From positions 124,001-188,000 of the forward strand of contig JAFEMH010002601.1 of the NCBI GenBank assembly GCA_022495995.1: DNA of 64,000 nucleotides, in the 5' to 3' direction. This DNA comes from Adenophora triphylla var. japonica (taxonomy: Eukaryota > Streptophyta > Magnoliopsida > Asterales > Campanulaceae). The position numbers and the translations under genes are program-made. Under the pieces are notes generated by a model, which searched no databases, was not told the DNA's origin, and saw nothing but the letters and a program-made list of their open reading frames with translations. Below, piece by piece: positions 10,994 to 21,614 of this stretch. Within the stretch, counting starts at the first letter, position 1. The number at the start of each line of letters is the position of its first letter.

Positions 10994-12390
10994 GGTCTAG
11001 AATGTCCACTGTAGGACATGAGTCTGTCGAGTCCAAGTTGGGCCAATTTTGCTTTGCAGTGATAAAAATCTTTGTTTCTATTCTTACTAGACTCGAGACA
11101 TTACTAGTACACCTGCGTTACACTCGATTGAAATGGTCTTATTCCAAATGATCACTTGTGCTGCTCACCGACCAACGCCTTGAAATGACTAATGTTTGAA
11201 TTGATCGGAGTGAGAAAATCGACTGATATCCCCACCTCGATTCCCATATGCTCACATCTCTTTCCGTCATCCTCGTTATCTCATTGTTCGATGAATTTGC
11301 ACGGATCTTTCTCAGAGTAAGCTCAAGCAAGCAAATGAAGACTTGATCTCGTTCGGATCATCAGGTAAGGGCTGCAGCTGAAACCTTTCACCCTTAGGAA
11401 AACCATTACCATACCCTCACTAAATAATATCCCCTTTCATTTCAAGATCGGCACGCTTTGAAACCCGTCTAAACCATCTCCAGAAGAAGAGGGACTATCC
11501 TCGAGACTCCCGTGATTCAAAGAAAGATCGACCGTCTCCAAGCTCAAGAGCGACGGAAGGCAATGATCCATCTTGGGGACTAGCTGAAATTCTCCTCTCA
11601 AAAACAAAATTGAGAAAAGAGAGAGACAAAAAAATAAAAAAAAATTATACAAAAAAAAAGAGAAGAAAAAAAAAGAAAGAGAGCCTAGTCCCCAGTGATT
11701 CTCTCAGAAGCGAAGGTTAAAAGATTCGGTCATTACTCAAAGAGGAGTCTTAGAGTGAATAAAGAGACATCACGGATGTCCCTCACCACTACCTTGACTA
11801 ATCTCGAGCCGTCCTCTCGATTTTAAAGGACATTCCCATTACCATTACCCTTGTCTTTAGCCAAAGCCAAAATTGACCTCTCATCCTTAGAGGCAAAAAA
11901 GATGCAACCACCGATTTCCCTCACCTTAGAAATCCCAAACACATACCCAAGAGCCAACCTCTCATTTTTAGAGGTCCAGTCAGCAAAAAGCCTAGCCGAC
12001 CTCTCGTTTTAAGAGGTCATGATATCCTGAATCACCCAAAGACCGATCGAAATCCCGAAGCCCAGTCGCCGTCCCTACCGGATAGCAGTTTCATTCCAGT
12101 ATCGTCGAGATCTTAAAACAGATTATTTCTTAAAGCGGAGCCAAGTCCAACCCGGCTCAAAGGACCGTCAAGTGGAGATTGTGCAAATTCTATCCGTTCA
12201 TTCGACGTTGCATGTGAGCATATTTCATTTCTCCTCCGCAAACACCCGCCGTGGATGTCCCACTGGGGCTTCACATTCATGTCTCCCATCGACACTCCAA
12301 GAGGACATGTTCTTTAAACTCTTGAAATCCTAGAAGGTCCTCAGATCCCTGAATTCCACCGTTCATTCTTTCCATTCGGGATAACCCGAA
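10994..12390 (+). other. Element B non-coding region shared with element G
   Basis: It aligns by eye with 60410-61846 of element G, including GACTCGAGACAT and a purine-only A/G stretch (about 11599-11695; G about 61040-61135). No protein domain is visible on either strand. It contains a cluster of four small hairpins (11813-12018). Its conservation in two independently inserted elements shows it is a family-specific body, not random filler. Confidence 0.7.
11813..12018 (+). repeat. Cluster of four CCTCT...AGAGG mini-hairpins
   Basis: Stems lie at about 11813-11830 (decayed here, intact in G), 11875-11893, 11956-11976 and 11998-12018. The last is GACCTCT...AGAGGTC. They are spaced by roughly 20 to 65 bases. 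The same four occur in element G at 61263-61467. Confidence 0.65.
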
Positions 12391-12429
12391 CTACGGCGAC
12401 CTGAGCTCCTCCTATGGAGGGGAACGTAG
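12391..12429 (+). ncRNA. CTACG...CGTAG hairpin, type I
   Basis: Outer stem CTACG/CGTAG; inner stem CTCC/GGAG around a short loop. Flanks are CGAA before and GCAACC after. The same structure with other inner bases occurs at 17523-17572 (A) and 61847-61885 (G). Whether it is a functional RNA is inferred. Confidence 0.5.
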
Positions 12430-13548
12430 GCAACCATAATTGGTCCGGTTGAAATCACAAACAAATCTCAGAAAATCCGGTCTCCTCAAGGACCATGCCC
12501 ATACACTGTTCGTTCTCCCGAGTTTGATTCTCGATATCAGTGGGCTTTCTCCTCAGGATTAATGAAAATATTTGCTCATATCGGCTTTAGCGGTTGACTA
12601 ACCCGAACATCAATAAAGGGTTTTAAGCAGCTTTGTGATCATCACGAATAAGACAGGTTTTCAAGTGTCTCGACAAGTCTTCTCTCGCTACATCATAGGA
12701 AGATAGAGCTAAACACTGTGTCGGTCAGCAGGGGCTTCCATACACTCTTGCACACCTTGTGATGCTTATACTCTCTCAAAAGAGTCAAACCTAAAGCGAG
12801 AGTGTCATACAGAACTCGGGATTCATTCCCACCCTCGAAAAATATGCCCCTGCACGTAAACATTTCCGAGTCTTGTCCAGCGACTGATTGACTACGATTT
12901 GAAATGATGGGTTGCCTCCTCGGCCACAAGATGACTCTGCCTGCGATGAAGCTGCATGGAATGTCCTCAAGCTAGGGCTTTGGTTAAGGTATCCCTCCGG
13001 CTCTCCTTACCAGATTCCCTCCAAGATTGCTTTGCACTATCAACTGGGGCTTCGCCAAGCCGGGATTATCCTCTGCACCCCCTCTGCTGCTTGCTGTCTC
13101 AGACGCGTTATACACTCTGTCCTCACTAGCAACGGACCTGCTGCAACCAGTACTCCCGGGAGCGTCCCCGACTTGCCTAAGCTGCACCATCACTCATGGG
13201 AGAGGGTCCACCCTATCATAAACACTTTCGTCCTATACACAATCCCTCATAGCATAATGGCTACATACACATCTGCTCACCAAGCCGTGCAAAAGAAAAA
13301 AAAAACCCTCACTTCCCTATTCTCCCCAGCTGAGATGGACTTGTGCAACAAAAGATTAATAATGCATAAGCAAGAGGTCAAATAAAATGCAAAGTGCCTA
13401 GAAGTGTTGTGTCTCCCCCCGCAGATTACAATAATCAGGTGATCGTAATGTAATTGTGAAGACTGCCCCTCGAATCACAATCTTGGACAGGGATTCCAAA
13501 CCCCGCAGGTGGCAGACCCCGCCTCTATTATCTTCATAAGGCCCAGAA
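12430..13548 (+). other. Element B non-coding region
   Basis: No gene is visible. It is shared with G (about 61886-62990) and partly with A's 3' region (about 19640-19960). It includes a conserved GGGAGAGGGTCC segment (13198-13209) and an A-rich run (about 13293-13305). Open frames here (12912-13385) are not kept as intact in G and lack a domain. Confidence 0.6.
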
Positions 13549-13587
13549 CTACGACCGGCTTGATTCCATTTTTCAAGGGATACGTAG
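13549..13587 (+). ncRNA. CTACG...CGTAG hairpin, type II (internal copy)
   Basis: Outer stem CTACG/CGTAG and inner TTCC/GGGA, flanked by GAA before and GAATCC after. The type II form normally sits near the 3' end of the element. This internal copy, about 1.8 kb before the 3' LTR, suggests segment duplication inside B. Confidence 0.45.
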
Positions 13588-14028
13588 GAATCCTTTCTCC
13601 AATGGTCCAGCCATCTGATCTCACCAGCATCATCTGAAAGAGCCCCAGTTGCCTCAGCCCCCAAGTAGTGCCTGTTAAAGAGAAGAGCCCCAGCTGCCCC
13701 AGAAACCAGACAACAAGGCTCACCAGTCTCAGCGATTTAAAAAGCCTATTTTTGCATGATAAACCGAGACAAAGAGTCCGTATCTGTCAATCTCCCCAGT
13801 AAGCGTCAATAAGTGGTAGCCTCAGCCCCCAAACAATACTTGTCAGAGAAAAGAGCCCCAGCTGCCACAGAAATCCAGGCAATAAAGCTCACCAGTCCCG
13901 ACGACCTCAAAACCTGTGTTGCAAAGACCTTCCCGTGAATGGCCACCCAGCGAGCATCGACAAGTGACAGAGGCCACAACCTATCCCTAGGACAAAACCA
14001 AGGCCAAAAAGTCCGTATCCATGTTAGC
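13588..14028 (+). other. Element B non-coding region before tandem arrays
   Basis: It has repeated AGAGCCCCAGCTGCC words (about 13680, 13853) and AAACCGAGACAAAGAGTCC, which also occurs in A at about 20005. No gene is seen. Confidence 0.5.
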
Positions 14029-14310
14029 CTCCCAAGCAGAGCACACCCAAGAAAGAATAGCCTCCCAAGCAGAGCACACCCAAGAAAGAATAGCCTCCCA
14101 AGCAGAGCACAACCAAGAAGAACAGCCTCCCAAGCAGAGCACACCAAGAAAGAACAACCTCCCAAGAAGAGCCCAACAGAATCCCCGGCTTACCGAACCA
14201 AGTGGAAAGAAGCCGACTCCCCAGAAATGCAGAGTCCACAGCCCCAAAAGAGGAGGAAAGAAGCCGACTCCCCAGAAATGCACAGTCCTCGGCCCCAAAA
14301 GAAAAGAAAG
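14029..14310 (+). repeat. 33-bp and ~50-bp tandem repeats in B
   Basis: The unit CCTCCCAAGCAGAGCACACC plus about 13 bases recurs four to five times from 14029 to about 14165. A second unit with GAAGCCGACTCCCCAGAAAT recurs twice at about 14211-14310. Long frames on both strands here are a by-product of repeats whose length is a multiple of three. Confidence 0.75.
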
Positions 14311-14449
14311 AAGTTATCTCACCAGACAAGAGCAGAGTCCCCAGTTTTCCAAGTAAAGCTAAGGGCACAAAAGAAAAGACGAACAATCAGCAAAGACAGC
14401 CCAGCAACAAGATCGACAAAAGAATAACAAAAGAACAGGAAAAGAAATA

Positions 14450-15090
14450 GCGTGAGACCCCTGGCAGCTACACCTATCCCCAGCAGAGCAGAAGAAGAAG
14501 TGGTATGAGTCCCTCCGGCATCCACGAAGAGAAGCAGCAGTAGTGTGAGACCCTCCGGCAACTACCCTGCACCAAAAGAAGTGGTATGAGACCCTCTGGC
14601 ATCCACAAAAGACCAGTTGCAGCATGAGACCCTCCGGCAGCTACAACTCGTCAGCAGCAGTAGTGTGAGACCCTCCGGCAACTACCCTGCACCAACAAAG
14701 TGGTATGAGACCCTCCGGCATCCACGAAAGACAAGTTGCTGCATGAGACCCTTCGGCAGCTACAACTCGTCAGCAACAGTAGTGTGAGACCCTCCGGCAA
14801 CTACCCTGCACCAACGAAGTGGTATGAGACCATCCGGCATCCACAAAAGACCAGTTGCAGCATGAGACCCTCCGGCGCCTACAACTCGTCGCCAGCAGCA
14901 GTGTGAGACCCTCCGCAACTACCCTGCACCAGAAGAAGTGGTATGAGACCCTCCGGCATCCACGAAAGACCCGTTGCAGCATGAGACCCTCCGGCAGCTA
15001 CAACCCGTCAACAGCGATAGCATGAGACCCTCCGGCAGCTACTCGCAAATACCAGTTGCAGCATGAGACCCTCCGGCAGCTACAACCTGG
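14450..15090 (+). repeat. Tandem array with ~119-bp higher-order unit in B
   Basis: Subunits of about 40 bp each carry TGAGACCCTCCGGCA. Three different subunits (ending ACTACCCTGCACC, TCCACGAAAGAC and GCTACAACTCGTC) form a unit repeated about every 119-120 bp, with starts at 14545, 14665, 14784 and 14903. Arrays between pol and 3' LTR are typical of Tat/Ogre elements. The CCCTCCGGCAGC core recurs in the arrays of A and G. Confidence 0.88.
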
Positions 15091-15218
15091 CATGAAAGGT
15101 AGCTACTAGCCAACCGCAGTAGTACCGACCTCTTGAGAGGTCACAGGTAAGCACAGCAAAGGTATGAAGACACATTTCTACCCCTTTCTTGCTTGTAGTT
15201 AGTCTTGGAATTTCTGAA

Positions 15219-15258
15219 CTACGATTTGGCTTGATTCCCTTCTTTATGGGATACGTAG
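15219..15258 (+). ncRNA. CTACG...CGTAG hairpin, type II, near B 3' LTR
   Basis: Outer stem CTACG/CGTAG; inner TTCCC/GGGAT. It lies about 145 bp before the polypurine stretch, as in A (21436-21471). Confidence 0.5.
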
Positions 15259-15386
15259 GAATCCTTTCTCAGAAAGGTCCAGCCATCAGACTCCCTGATT
15301 CACCTTCTAGCCCGTTACCTTATCCCTTGATGCTCATTGGGATTGGGTCTTATTTTATCGACAACCCCACTTTTTTCAAAAGTGAC

Positions 15387-15401
15387 GTTGCCGAGGGGCT
15401 C
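15387..15401 (+). other. Polypurine-tract region of element B
   Basis: GTTGCCGAGGGGCTC abuts the 3' LTR. The same sequence precedes the LTR of A at 21600-21614, marking the plus-strand primer. Confidence 0.65.
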
Positions 15402-17158
15402 TGTAAGTACGCCAATCCAATTCGCGATCCCTTTTTAGGTGCATTTTAAATGATAAAATTACACTAAGGGGCGTTTTGGTAAATTCCCGGTCCGTTCCGA
15501 GACTTCCGGGAACTTTTTATAAGTTTCCCGCGAAGGAAGTATATTTTAGTATTTTTTTCCGGACAAAAGGACCTAAAAGAAATTAATCAGTTTGGACCTT
15601 TTGGGTAACAACCCGGAATGTTCCAGAATCTGGTTTTGGCGCCAGAATCGGGTATTGGCGTTCCCAGTCGTGCGACAGCTTGAGGCATGGAAATTGGATA
15701 CGTTAGGTCGTGCGACCAACTTATCCAATTTCCCAATTTACGTATAAATATCCAATGCCTTTCATTTGTCAAGGGGGCTCTCACAATCTCACACACAGTA
15801 ACACACACAACCTCACCCTTTCTCTCTCTATTCGTAAAACTCACAGATCTCTCCTTTCTCTCTCTCCTCTCTCTCTCTCTATACGCAGCTTCTTCCCCAA
15901 ACAAACTCTGGCCGTCTCCTTCACCCATCTCCCTCATCGGCGACTACACCTCTCAACCTTCTTCACCAAATCTCTCAATCCTCTTCACCAATTCCCCTTC
16001 AACGGATCCCAATTTCCACCAAAACCACGACCTAATTTCCTCCTTCAATTCCCGATCTGAATCTCTCAATCTCTCTCGCCATTAGCTGCTCTCCACCCAA
16101 AACCAATCGTCCTGAAATCCAATTGAACGGAAATCTCACCGGCACCTTCCCTACCTTCTACTCCGGCAGCAATCCAACCCCTATCTCTAAACTAAAGTCG
16201 CCCTTACCCGGTTCTATCCTTCTCCCTACCCAAAGCCGACGACCACAACCTTCTTCCCCTGTTCCGGAGCCAAGCCTGTTCAACACATCTGCGTACTGGA
16301 AATCACTCAAGCGACTCAACCTGGGATCTGTGTTCATGAAGCTGATTGAAGAATTCGATACCTAACGTGGTATCGAATTTGTGGACTACGAGGGTAACGA
16401 TTTCCTCACTTTTATCTCTCATTTACTATTATTTGTTTCATTGCAATTGATATTCCCCGGACTTGATAATTAGACTCTATCTGTCCCCAATTATCCAGTC
16501 CCAACTGCCGATCTCTCTGTTTAATTAGCTTTGCTTGGTTTTGTGGATGTTCATAATGTGAATTGTGGGATTTGTTAATTATTGGCCAAGGGAGTGTGGA
16601 TCTCCCTATATCCACATACTCTTGGTCAAATCCATTGTGAATTCATTGTTTCTAGATTATTTGGATATTGTGTTGGGATTTGATTTACTTTTTGTTGGAT
16701 CTGTGCTCACATTGTAAGGTTCCTGCAAACGGTCAACTCGTGTCACGCGACACAATTGGACAGTTGGAGTCCTGTGTCACGCGACACAATTGGCTATCTG
16801 CAGAGACCACATTTCAGTTGTAAGTATTGTTTCATTCCTCGATGTAAAGTGGGATGTGGCCTCCCAGAGTCAATGGCCTACAAAGTTGTATTCCCCTTTG
16901 TTGAGTAATAAAACAAAGCACTATTATGCATTTTGTATATATCTTGTCATACACACTTTGCACACACATTTGGATGATTGGATTGTTGAACATTGAATGA
17001 CTCGTCTACGGACAAGGCGTGTTGGGTGAACTCTCGGTTCTTCCCAACACGTAACTTGACCCCCGAACCCACTTTCTCTGTCAAAAAGGTTTTCAATGTT
17101 TCCTCTTAAAAACGGCGTGGCGACTCCTTTATTTTATTTTTCGGCGAGCGCACATTCA
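15402..17158 (+). repeat. Element B 3' LTR (1757 bp)
   Basis: It is collinear with 7594-9351, with scattered substitutions and one-base indels. The TATA box is at 15743-15750 and GTCRYGCGAC motifs are at 15667, 15707, 16742 and 16776. It ends CATTCA and is followed by A's integrase tail. Confidence 0.93.
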
Positions 17159-17259
17159 TGAAGATATTCTCCGGAGGAGCGATGCAGTTGACAGATCTGG
17201 ATGATAACCCATTTTTGCACCCCGTCAACGACGACAAGTTGCGGCGATATTATGTGTGA
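17159..17259 (+). pseudogene. Element A integrase C-terminal tail, continued after B
   Basis: The frame reads KIFSGGAMQLTDLDD, then N-P-V-N-D-D-K-L-R-R-Y-Y-V and a TGA at about 17257. This is the standard end of Tat integrases (S-G-G-A...N-P-V-N...Y-Y). It follows on from WVGPFLVRK at 7567-7593, which shows that B inserted between these codons. This short exon-like piece would be missed by frame-length searches. Confidence 0.92.
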
Positions 17260-17865
17260 TCGAGTCTTTTCCCCCTCTGTATAAAAAAAACAGAAAAGAG
17301 TAAAAAGAAATGAAAATAAAGGCGCAATAAAATTGTCCCAGATGAGACTGAAAACCTCTCAAAAGGCAGTCCATGCAAAAATAAGGGACGCGCCCGGTGC
17401 TAAAAGAATATACCCAGCTAGATTGAAAACCCTAAAAAGGGCGGCCTAGGTAAAAAACAGGGTTGCACCATGTCCCCCTTCTGTCTTCCCCTTTCTTTAA
17501 ACACAAAGTTGATTGAGTCGAACTACGGAGACCTGAGCCCCTTTGTTCTCTTTACAAAAAAGGGGAACGTAGGCAACCACTCGTGGTTCGATCTAAAATG
17601 CTGCAAAATCTTAAATCTGGCCAGAATGTGTTTTGATTACAGTTCCAAGGATTTTCAAAGGTTCATTTTAAGTTAATATCTTTTTGATGAGTTCAAGCAC
17701 GACCTGCTTTTGACTCAAATAACTTGCTGCGAATAAAAGGCAATAAATTTTCATCATCTATTTCGTCTGCATTAAAGTAATCAAGGGATACTCAAGTTCC
17801 ATACAAATAAGTCTCTCCCTCAAAGTACAAGCAAAAAAAGAGTCTCATATCCCTCAGAAAAGTGT
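17260..17865 (+). other. Element A region between pol and antisense gene, with type I hairpin
   Basis: It contains two copies of a 'GAAAACC-n-GGGC/GCAG-GCC' phrase (about 17350, 17425) and the type I hairpin at 17523-17572. There the outer stem is CTACG/CGTAG and the inner CCCCTTT/AAAGGGG. The short frame at 17470-17676 has no domain. It is the convergent region between sense gag-pol and the antisense gene. Confidence 0.6.
17523..17572 (+). ncRNA. CTACG...CGTAG hairpin, type I, in A
   Basis: The inner stem is CCCCTTT/AAAGGGG where B has CTCC/GGAG. The pairing is conserved although the bases differ. Flanking ACCTGAG and GGCAACC are conserved with B and G. Confidence 0.55.
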
Positions 17866-19431
17866 CTAGAAGCTCGTCCCCGCTCCCGAACTCGTACCTC
17901 TGTCTTTCCTTTTCCTTGGCCCCCGGGAGGTCCTTGGCCTAGGAATGTCAAATAAGTTGGTTTGAGCTCGTCCCATCTCTGGTATAACGCGTGCCGGTGG
18001 TTCGATCAGACCAGTCTCCCTCAAAGCAGCCCTGGCAGCCCTCTCTTGTCGCAAGGCCTCTCTGCGAGCCATCACCTCCGGATCATCCCTCATAGTAGCT
18101 CTCCGGATCTCCTGCCTCCGATAGTCCTCAGAAACATCTCCGGTAATATTATCTGGGTTCCCCTGGGCCTCTGTATCTCTAAAAGACCGGCTGGTCGGGT
18201 AGTCTACCCCCAAGTATTCCCGACGACGAGCCTCTATTTCCAACTGCACAGGACCCTGTTGCTCCTCATACCAAATCAGGTACTCCGTGGTCAAGAATGT
18301 AATCCCTCTGGCCTGACGAAGGAGTGTCAGTGTGGGAAGAAAACCATCCAAGAAAGATCTGCTGAAGAACTGCACAGTCTGAGGCTCGGTCATGACCATC
18401 GGAACAGCATCAGTCATCAGCCTCTCTCTCAAAGCCTGGATAATTTGCTGAGGGTACCGATATTGCCTGCTCACCAGTGATGGGACACAGAATGAAGACA
18501 CATGCAACCCCAACAGTCTGACTACCACTGACCCATCCTGGATGTCTCTCATGGTTTGCAGCCTCCACACCGAAATCTAGAAGTTCAGGTCAGTAGTCCC
18601 GTACGCATCAACCTCATCTGCCAGCTGTCGGCGGCCGCGTCCCTCAGTAACATGCGTTGTCTGGTCACCCAAGGCATCGCTGTCTGACCCTCCGCTAATG
18701 GCCCAATCAAGCGTAACCTCTCAGAAAGCCACAAAGACAACAAAATGGGGCTGCCCGCACCCATGAAAGCAGATCCTCCGGCTAGTCTATCAAGGCTGTG
18801 GTAGGTCTCAGCCAACAACAATGGTACAATGTCCATCTCCCCTTGGCCAGACCGGATTTGACGAAGGTCCACACCTCGGTCACCCCTAAGCTGTCTGACA
18901 ATCTCCAGCAATGCACCTGAGCAGACTCTAGCATATCCACAGAAGTAGTAAGCTGACTGGGTAAGCAATATATATATGTCCAGAGAGGTAGAAAGATCAA
19001 ACAGCTTCGGACTAGAAGAGCGCAACCGGGCCATCCGGGTCAAGTCTACAGGATCATCATTCAGAATCATAGGTGCCACCTGATCTGCTGGCAGGCACAA
19101 GAAAGCTGACAATTGCTCCGTAATCGACCGCCTGTCCCGAGGAAATGCTACTGTCTCCGTCTCACCCTGTCAATGCTCTGAAATCCTCCATGGTTGGCGT
19201 CAGATCATTGTATGACAAAGTAAACACGTGCCTCTCCGAGTCCCAGAAACATGAAGCTGCACGGAGCAAGTCCCAATCAACCCTCCAGTTCTTCAAAGAC
19301 CAGAAACACGGCATGCCATACCGCCTGTCAATGATTTTCCCATGATGCTTTTGGTGAAATTGTGACACTTCGACAAAATCTTGGCGAAATTGATGTTCCC
19401 GAGAAGCTATTTCCCTGTTATAGTGCTCCAT
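17866..19431 (-). pseudogene. Element A antisense gene, plant-mobile-domain-like
   Basis: Three consecutive minus-strand frames (19431-19162, 19112-18585, about 18570-17866) form one broken protein of roughly 510 residues. The N-terminal part has FWDSERHVFTLSYNDLTPTM, resembling the start of plant mobile domain/aminotransferase-like proteins. The C-terminal part is Arg/Glu-rich and ends in a basic PRKRKDRG stretch that could be a nuclear signal. Frameshifts lie near 19140 and 18580. I chose the ATG at 19431 because the frame upstream starts only at a TTG. Antisense genes between pol and 3' LTR are known in the Tat lineage; domain assignment is by pattern only. Confidence 0.65.
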
Positions 19432-19449
19432 GGTGATTGAAAGTTCCAA

Positions 19450-20270
19450 CCTTGGTCACAAAAATCGCTTGTCTGTCAAGCTGGGGCTGCTGGTTTCCTC
19501 CTGCTGAAAGGGCAATGTCTGCAAATGAGGCCTGAGTTAATTTTAAAAGGCCCCTGTTACGAGCTTCTCCCAGTCATGCGACACATCTTGACAAGCAGAC
19601 ACGTCATGTCGGGCGACACACCTGGTCAGAATAAGACAACAAACAGGGTCTTGCAAGTCTTTTCCCCGTGGCACTCTCTGACGCGCCATCGCTGCAATAC
19701 ACCTCACACACCCACATGTAAATGTACGGGAGAGGGTCCCCCCACCATATGTATCACTATACACACTTACCCGAGACAGTTCCTTAATCTAATGTACAAA
19801 CCCAGCAAGGCCAACCTGTCAATACAATAAAGACCGCATTTCTTTCCTCTCGTCCCCAGAACGGACACATTCGTGCAAACAAGCAAACATAAGTTTAACC
19901 GTTGCTAACAGAATAGCATAGTTAGATATAGTGTTTGGAGTATTGTTTTCCCCCGCAGGTACAACAACCAACTGAGCAAATCTCAAAGATTGCCCCTCAA
20001 AGCAAAACCGAGACAAAAGATCCCAAGTCTATCAGTCTCCCCAGTAATGTACATCAAGATCATCGGCCCCGCCGCCAAAGCATAAGCAAAAACCTGTTCC
20101 CTAGCAAACAGAGTCCGTGTCACATCAAGCAAGGTTCATGATTCCTAAGTTAACCAACCGTCAACAAAGACCGTCCCGCACCTGGCAAAACAGTGATTCA
20201 AAGATGGCTTGAGACCCTCCGGTAGCCACAAACTTCCAAGATCAGCAATGGCATGAAACCCCCCGGCAGC
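19450..20270 (+). other. Element A non-coding region after antisense gene
   Basis: It contains GTCATGCGAC and GTCGGGCGAC motifs (19573-19582, 19608-19617). A segment is related to B's 13198-13460 (GGGAGAGGGTCC, then TCCCCCCGCAG-like). It would contain the promoter of the antisense gene on the minus strand; no clear TATA box is seen. Confidence 0.5.
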
Positions 20271-20575
20271 CACAATCGTCAGCAACAGTAGCATCAGTCC
20301 CTCCGGCAGCTGCAACCTTCCAACAATCATCAGCAACAATAGCATCAGTCCCTCCGGCAGCTGCAACCTTCCAACAATCATCAGCAACAGTAGCATCAGT
20401 CCCTCCGGCAGCTGCAACCTTCCAACAATTGTCAGCAATAGTAGCATCAGTCCCTCCGGCAGCTGCAACCTTCCAACAATCGTCAGCAACAGTAGCATCA
20501 GTCCCTCCGGCAGCTGAAACCTTCCACAATCATCAGTAACAGTAGCATCAGTCCCTCCAGCAGCTACAGGTAAGC
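20271..20575 (+). repeat. 51-bp tandem array in A
   Basis: The unit with GCATCAGTCCCTCCGGCAGC recurs at 20291, 20342, 20393, 20444 and about 20495 and 20545. A 51-bp period is 17 codons, which explains the long frames on the minus strand. Its CCCTCCGGCAGC core is shared with the B and G arrays. Confidence 0.9.
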
Positions 20576-20629
20576 ACATCATAGGTACGAAAGCATATCT
20601 TAGTCGATTACTTTCCTAAAAGCATTAGT

Positions 20630-21415
20630 CAAAGTCTCGGGTGACTCCTCCTCCAGTCAAAGTCTTGGGTGACTCCCCCTCCAGTCAAAGTCTTGGGTGA
20701 CTCCCCCTCCAGTCAAGTATTCGGTGACTCCCCCTCCAGTCAATGTCTCGGGTGACTCCCCCTCCAGTCAAAGTCTCGGGTGACTCCCCCTCCAGTCAAA
20801 GTCTCGGGTGACTTCCCCCTCCAGTCAAGTCTCGGGTGACTCCCCCTCCAGTCAAAGTCTCGGGTGACTCCCCATCCAGTCAAAGTCTCGGGTGACTCCC
20901 CCTCCAGTCAAAGTCTCGGGTGACTCCCCCTACAGTTAAAGTCTCGGGTGACTCCCCCTCAAGTCAAAGTCTCGGGTGACTCCCCCTCCAGTCAAAGTCT
21001 CGGGTGACTCCCCCTCCAGTCAAAGTCTTGGGTGACTCCCCCTCCAGTCAAGTCTCGGGTGACTCCCCCTCTAGTCAAGTCTCGAGTGACTCCCCCTCCA
21101 GTCAAGTCTTGGGTGACTCCCCCTCCAGTCAAAGTCTCGAGTGACTCCCTCTCCAGTTATGTCTCGGGTGACTCCCCCTCCAGTCAAAGTCTCGGGTGAC
21201 TCCCCCTCCAGTTAAAGTCTCGGGCGACTCCCCCTCCAGTCAAGTCTCGGGTGACTCCCCCTCCAGTCAAGTCTCGGGTGACTCCCCCTCCTGTCAAGTC
21301 TCAGGTGAATCCCCCTCCAGTCAAGTCTCGGGTGACTCCCCCTCCAATCAAATCTCGAGTGACTCCCCCTCCAGTCAAGTCTCGGGTGACTCCCCCTCCA
21401 GTCTCTTTGGGTCAG
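20630..21415 (+). repeat. 27-28-bp tandem array in A, about 28 copies
   Basis: The unit is CAGTCAAAGTCTCGGG followed by TGACTCCCCCTC, with a frequent one-base-shorter variant. Each unit contains complementary AGTCA and TGACT. There are no unique spacers, so it is not a CRISPR array. Long frames on both strands at 21196-21445 come from the repeat. Confidence 0.93.
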
Positions 21416-21435
21416 ACACTTCCTAATAGTCTGAA

Positions 21436-21471
21436 CTACGACCAACTTGATTCCCTCCTAGGGATACGTAG
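21436..21471 (+). ncRNA. CTACG...CGTAG hairpin, type II, near A 3' LTR
   Basis: Outer stem CTACG/CGTAG; inner stem TCCCT/AGGGA with a CCT loop. This is the cleanest of the seven copies. It lies about 130 bp before the polypurine stretch. Confidence 0.6.
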
Positions 21472-21599
21472 GAATCCTTTCTCCAAAGGTCCGGCCATCC
21501 GATCTTCCCAGTCATCGTCCAGCCCTCCGCTTTATCCCCCAGTCGCTCATTGGGATTGGGTCTTATTTTATCGAAAACCTCACTTCTTCCATAAGTGAC

Positions 21600-21614
21600 G
21601 TTGCCGAGGGGCTC
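21600..21614 (+). other. Polypurine-tract region of element A
   Basis: GTTGCCGAGGGGCTC directly before the LTR, identical to that of B. Confidence 0.65.

Larger units (their letters stand above)
7594..17158 (+). mobile_element. Element B: complete non-coding LARD-like Tat element nested in A integrase
   Basis: Two LTRs of about 1757 bp (7594-9351 and 15402-17158) start TGTAAGTACG and end GCGCACATTCA. A primer site follows the first and a purine stretch precedes the second. Flanks are ggaag (7589-7593) and tgaag (17159-17163), a 5-bp target duplication with one mismatch. Removing B restores continuity of A's integrase reading. The 6-kb interior holds no gag or pol domain. Its LTRs resemble A's LTR and its 3' region resembles those of A and G, so it probably moved with proteins from a relative. 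Eye-visible LTR differences amount to a few percent, implying a fairly recent insertion. Confidence 0.93.

Noticed and set aside
13939..14625. Several long overlapping frames on both strands in element B
   Set aside because: They are produced by 33-bp and 51-bp repeats; sequence in element G does not preserve any of these frames.
20145..20582. Long minus-strand frames with PEGLMLLLLTIVG repeats
   Set aside because: The 51-bp period is a multiple of three, so frames stay open by chance; there is no domain and no start context.
20630..21415. 28-bp direct repeats resembling a CRISPR array
   Set aside because: The units are contiguous with no unique spacers and lie in a plant retrotransposon 3' region.
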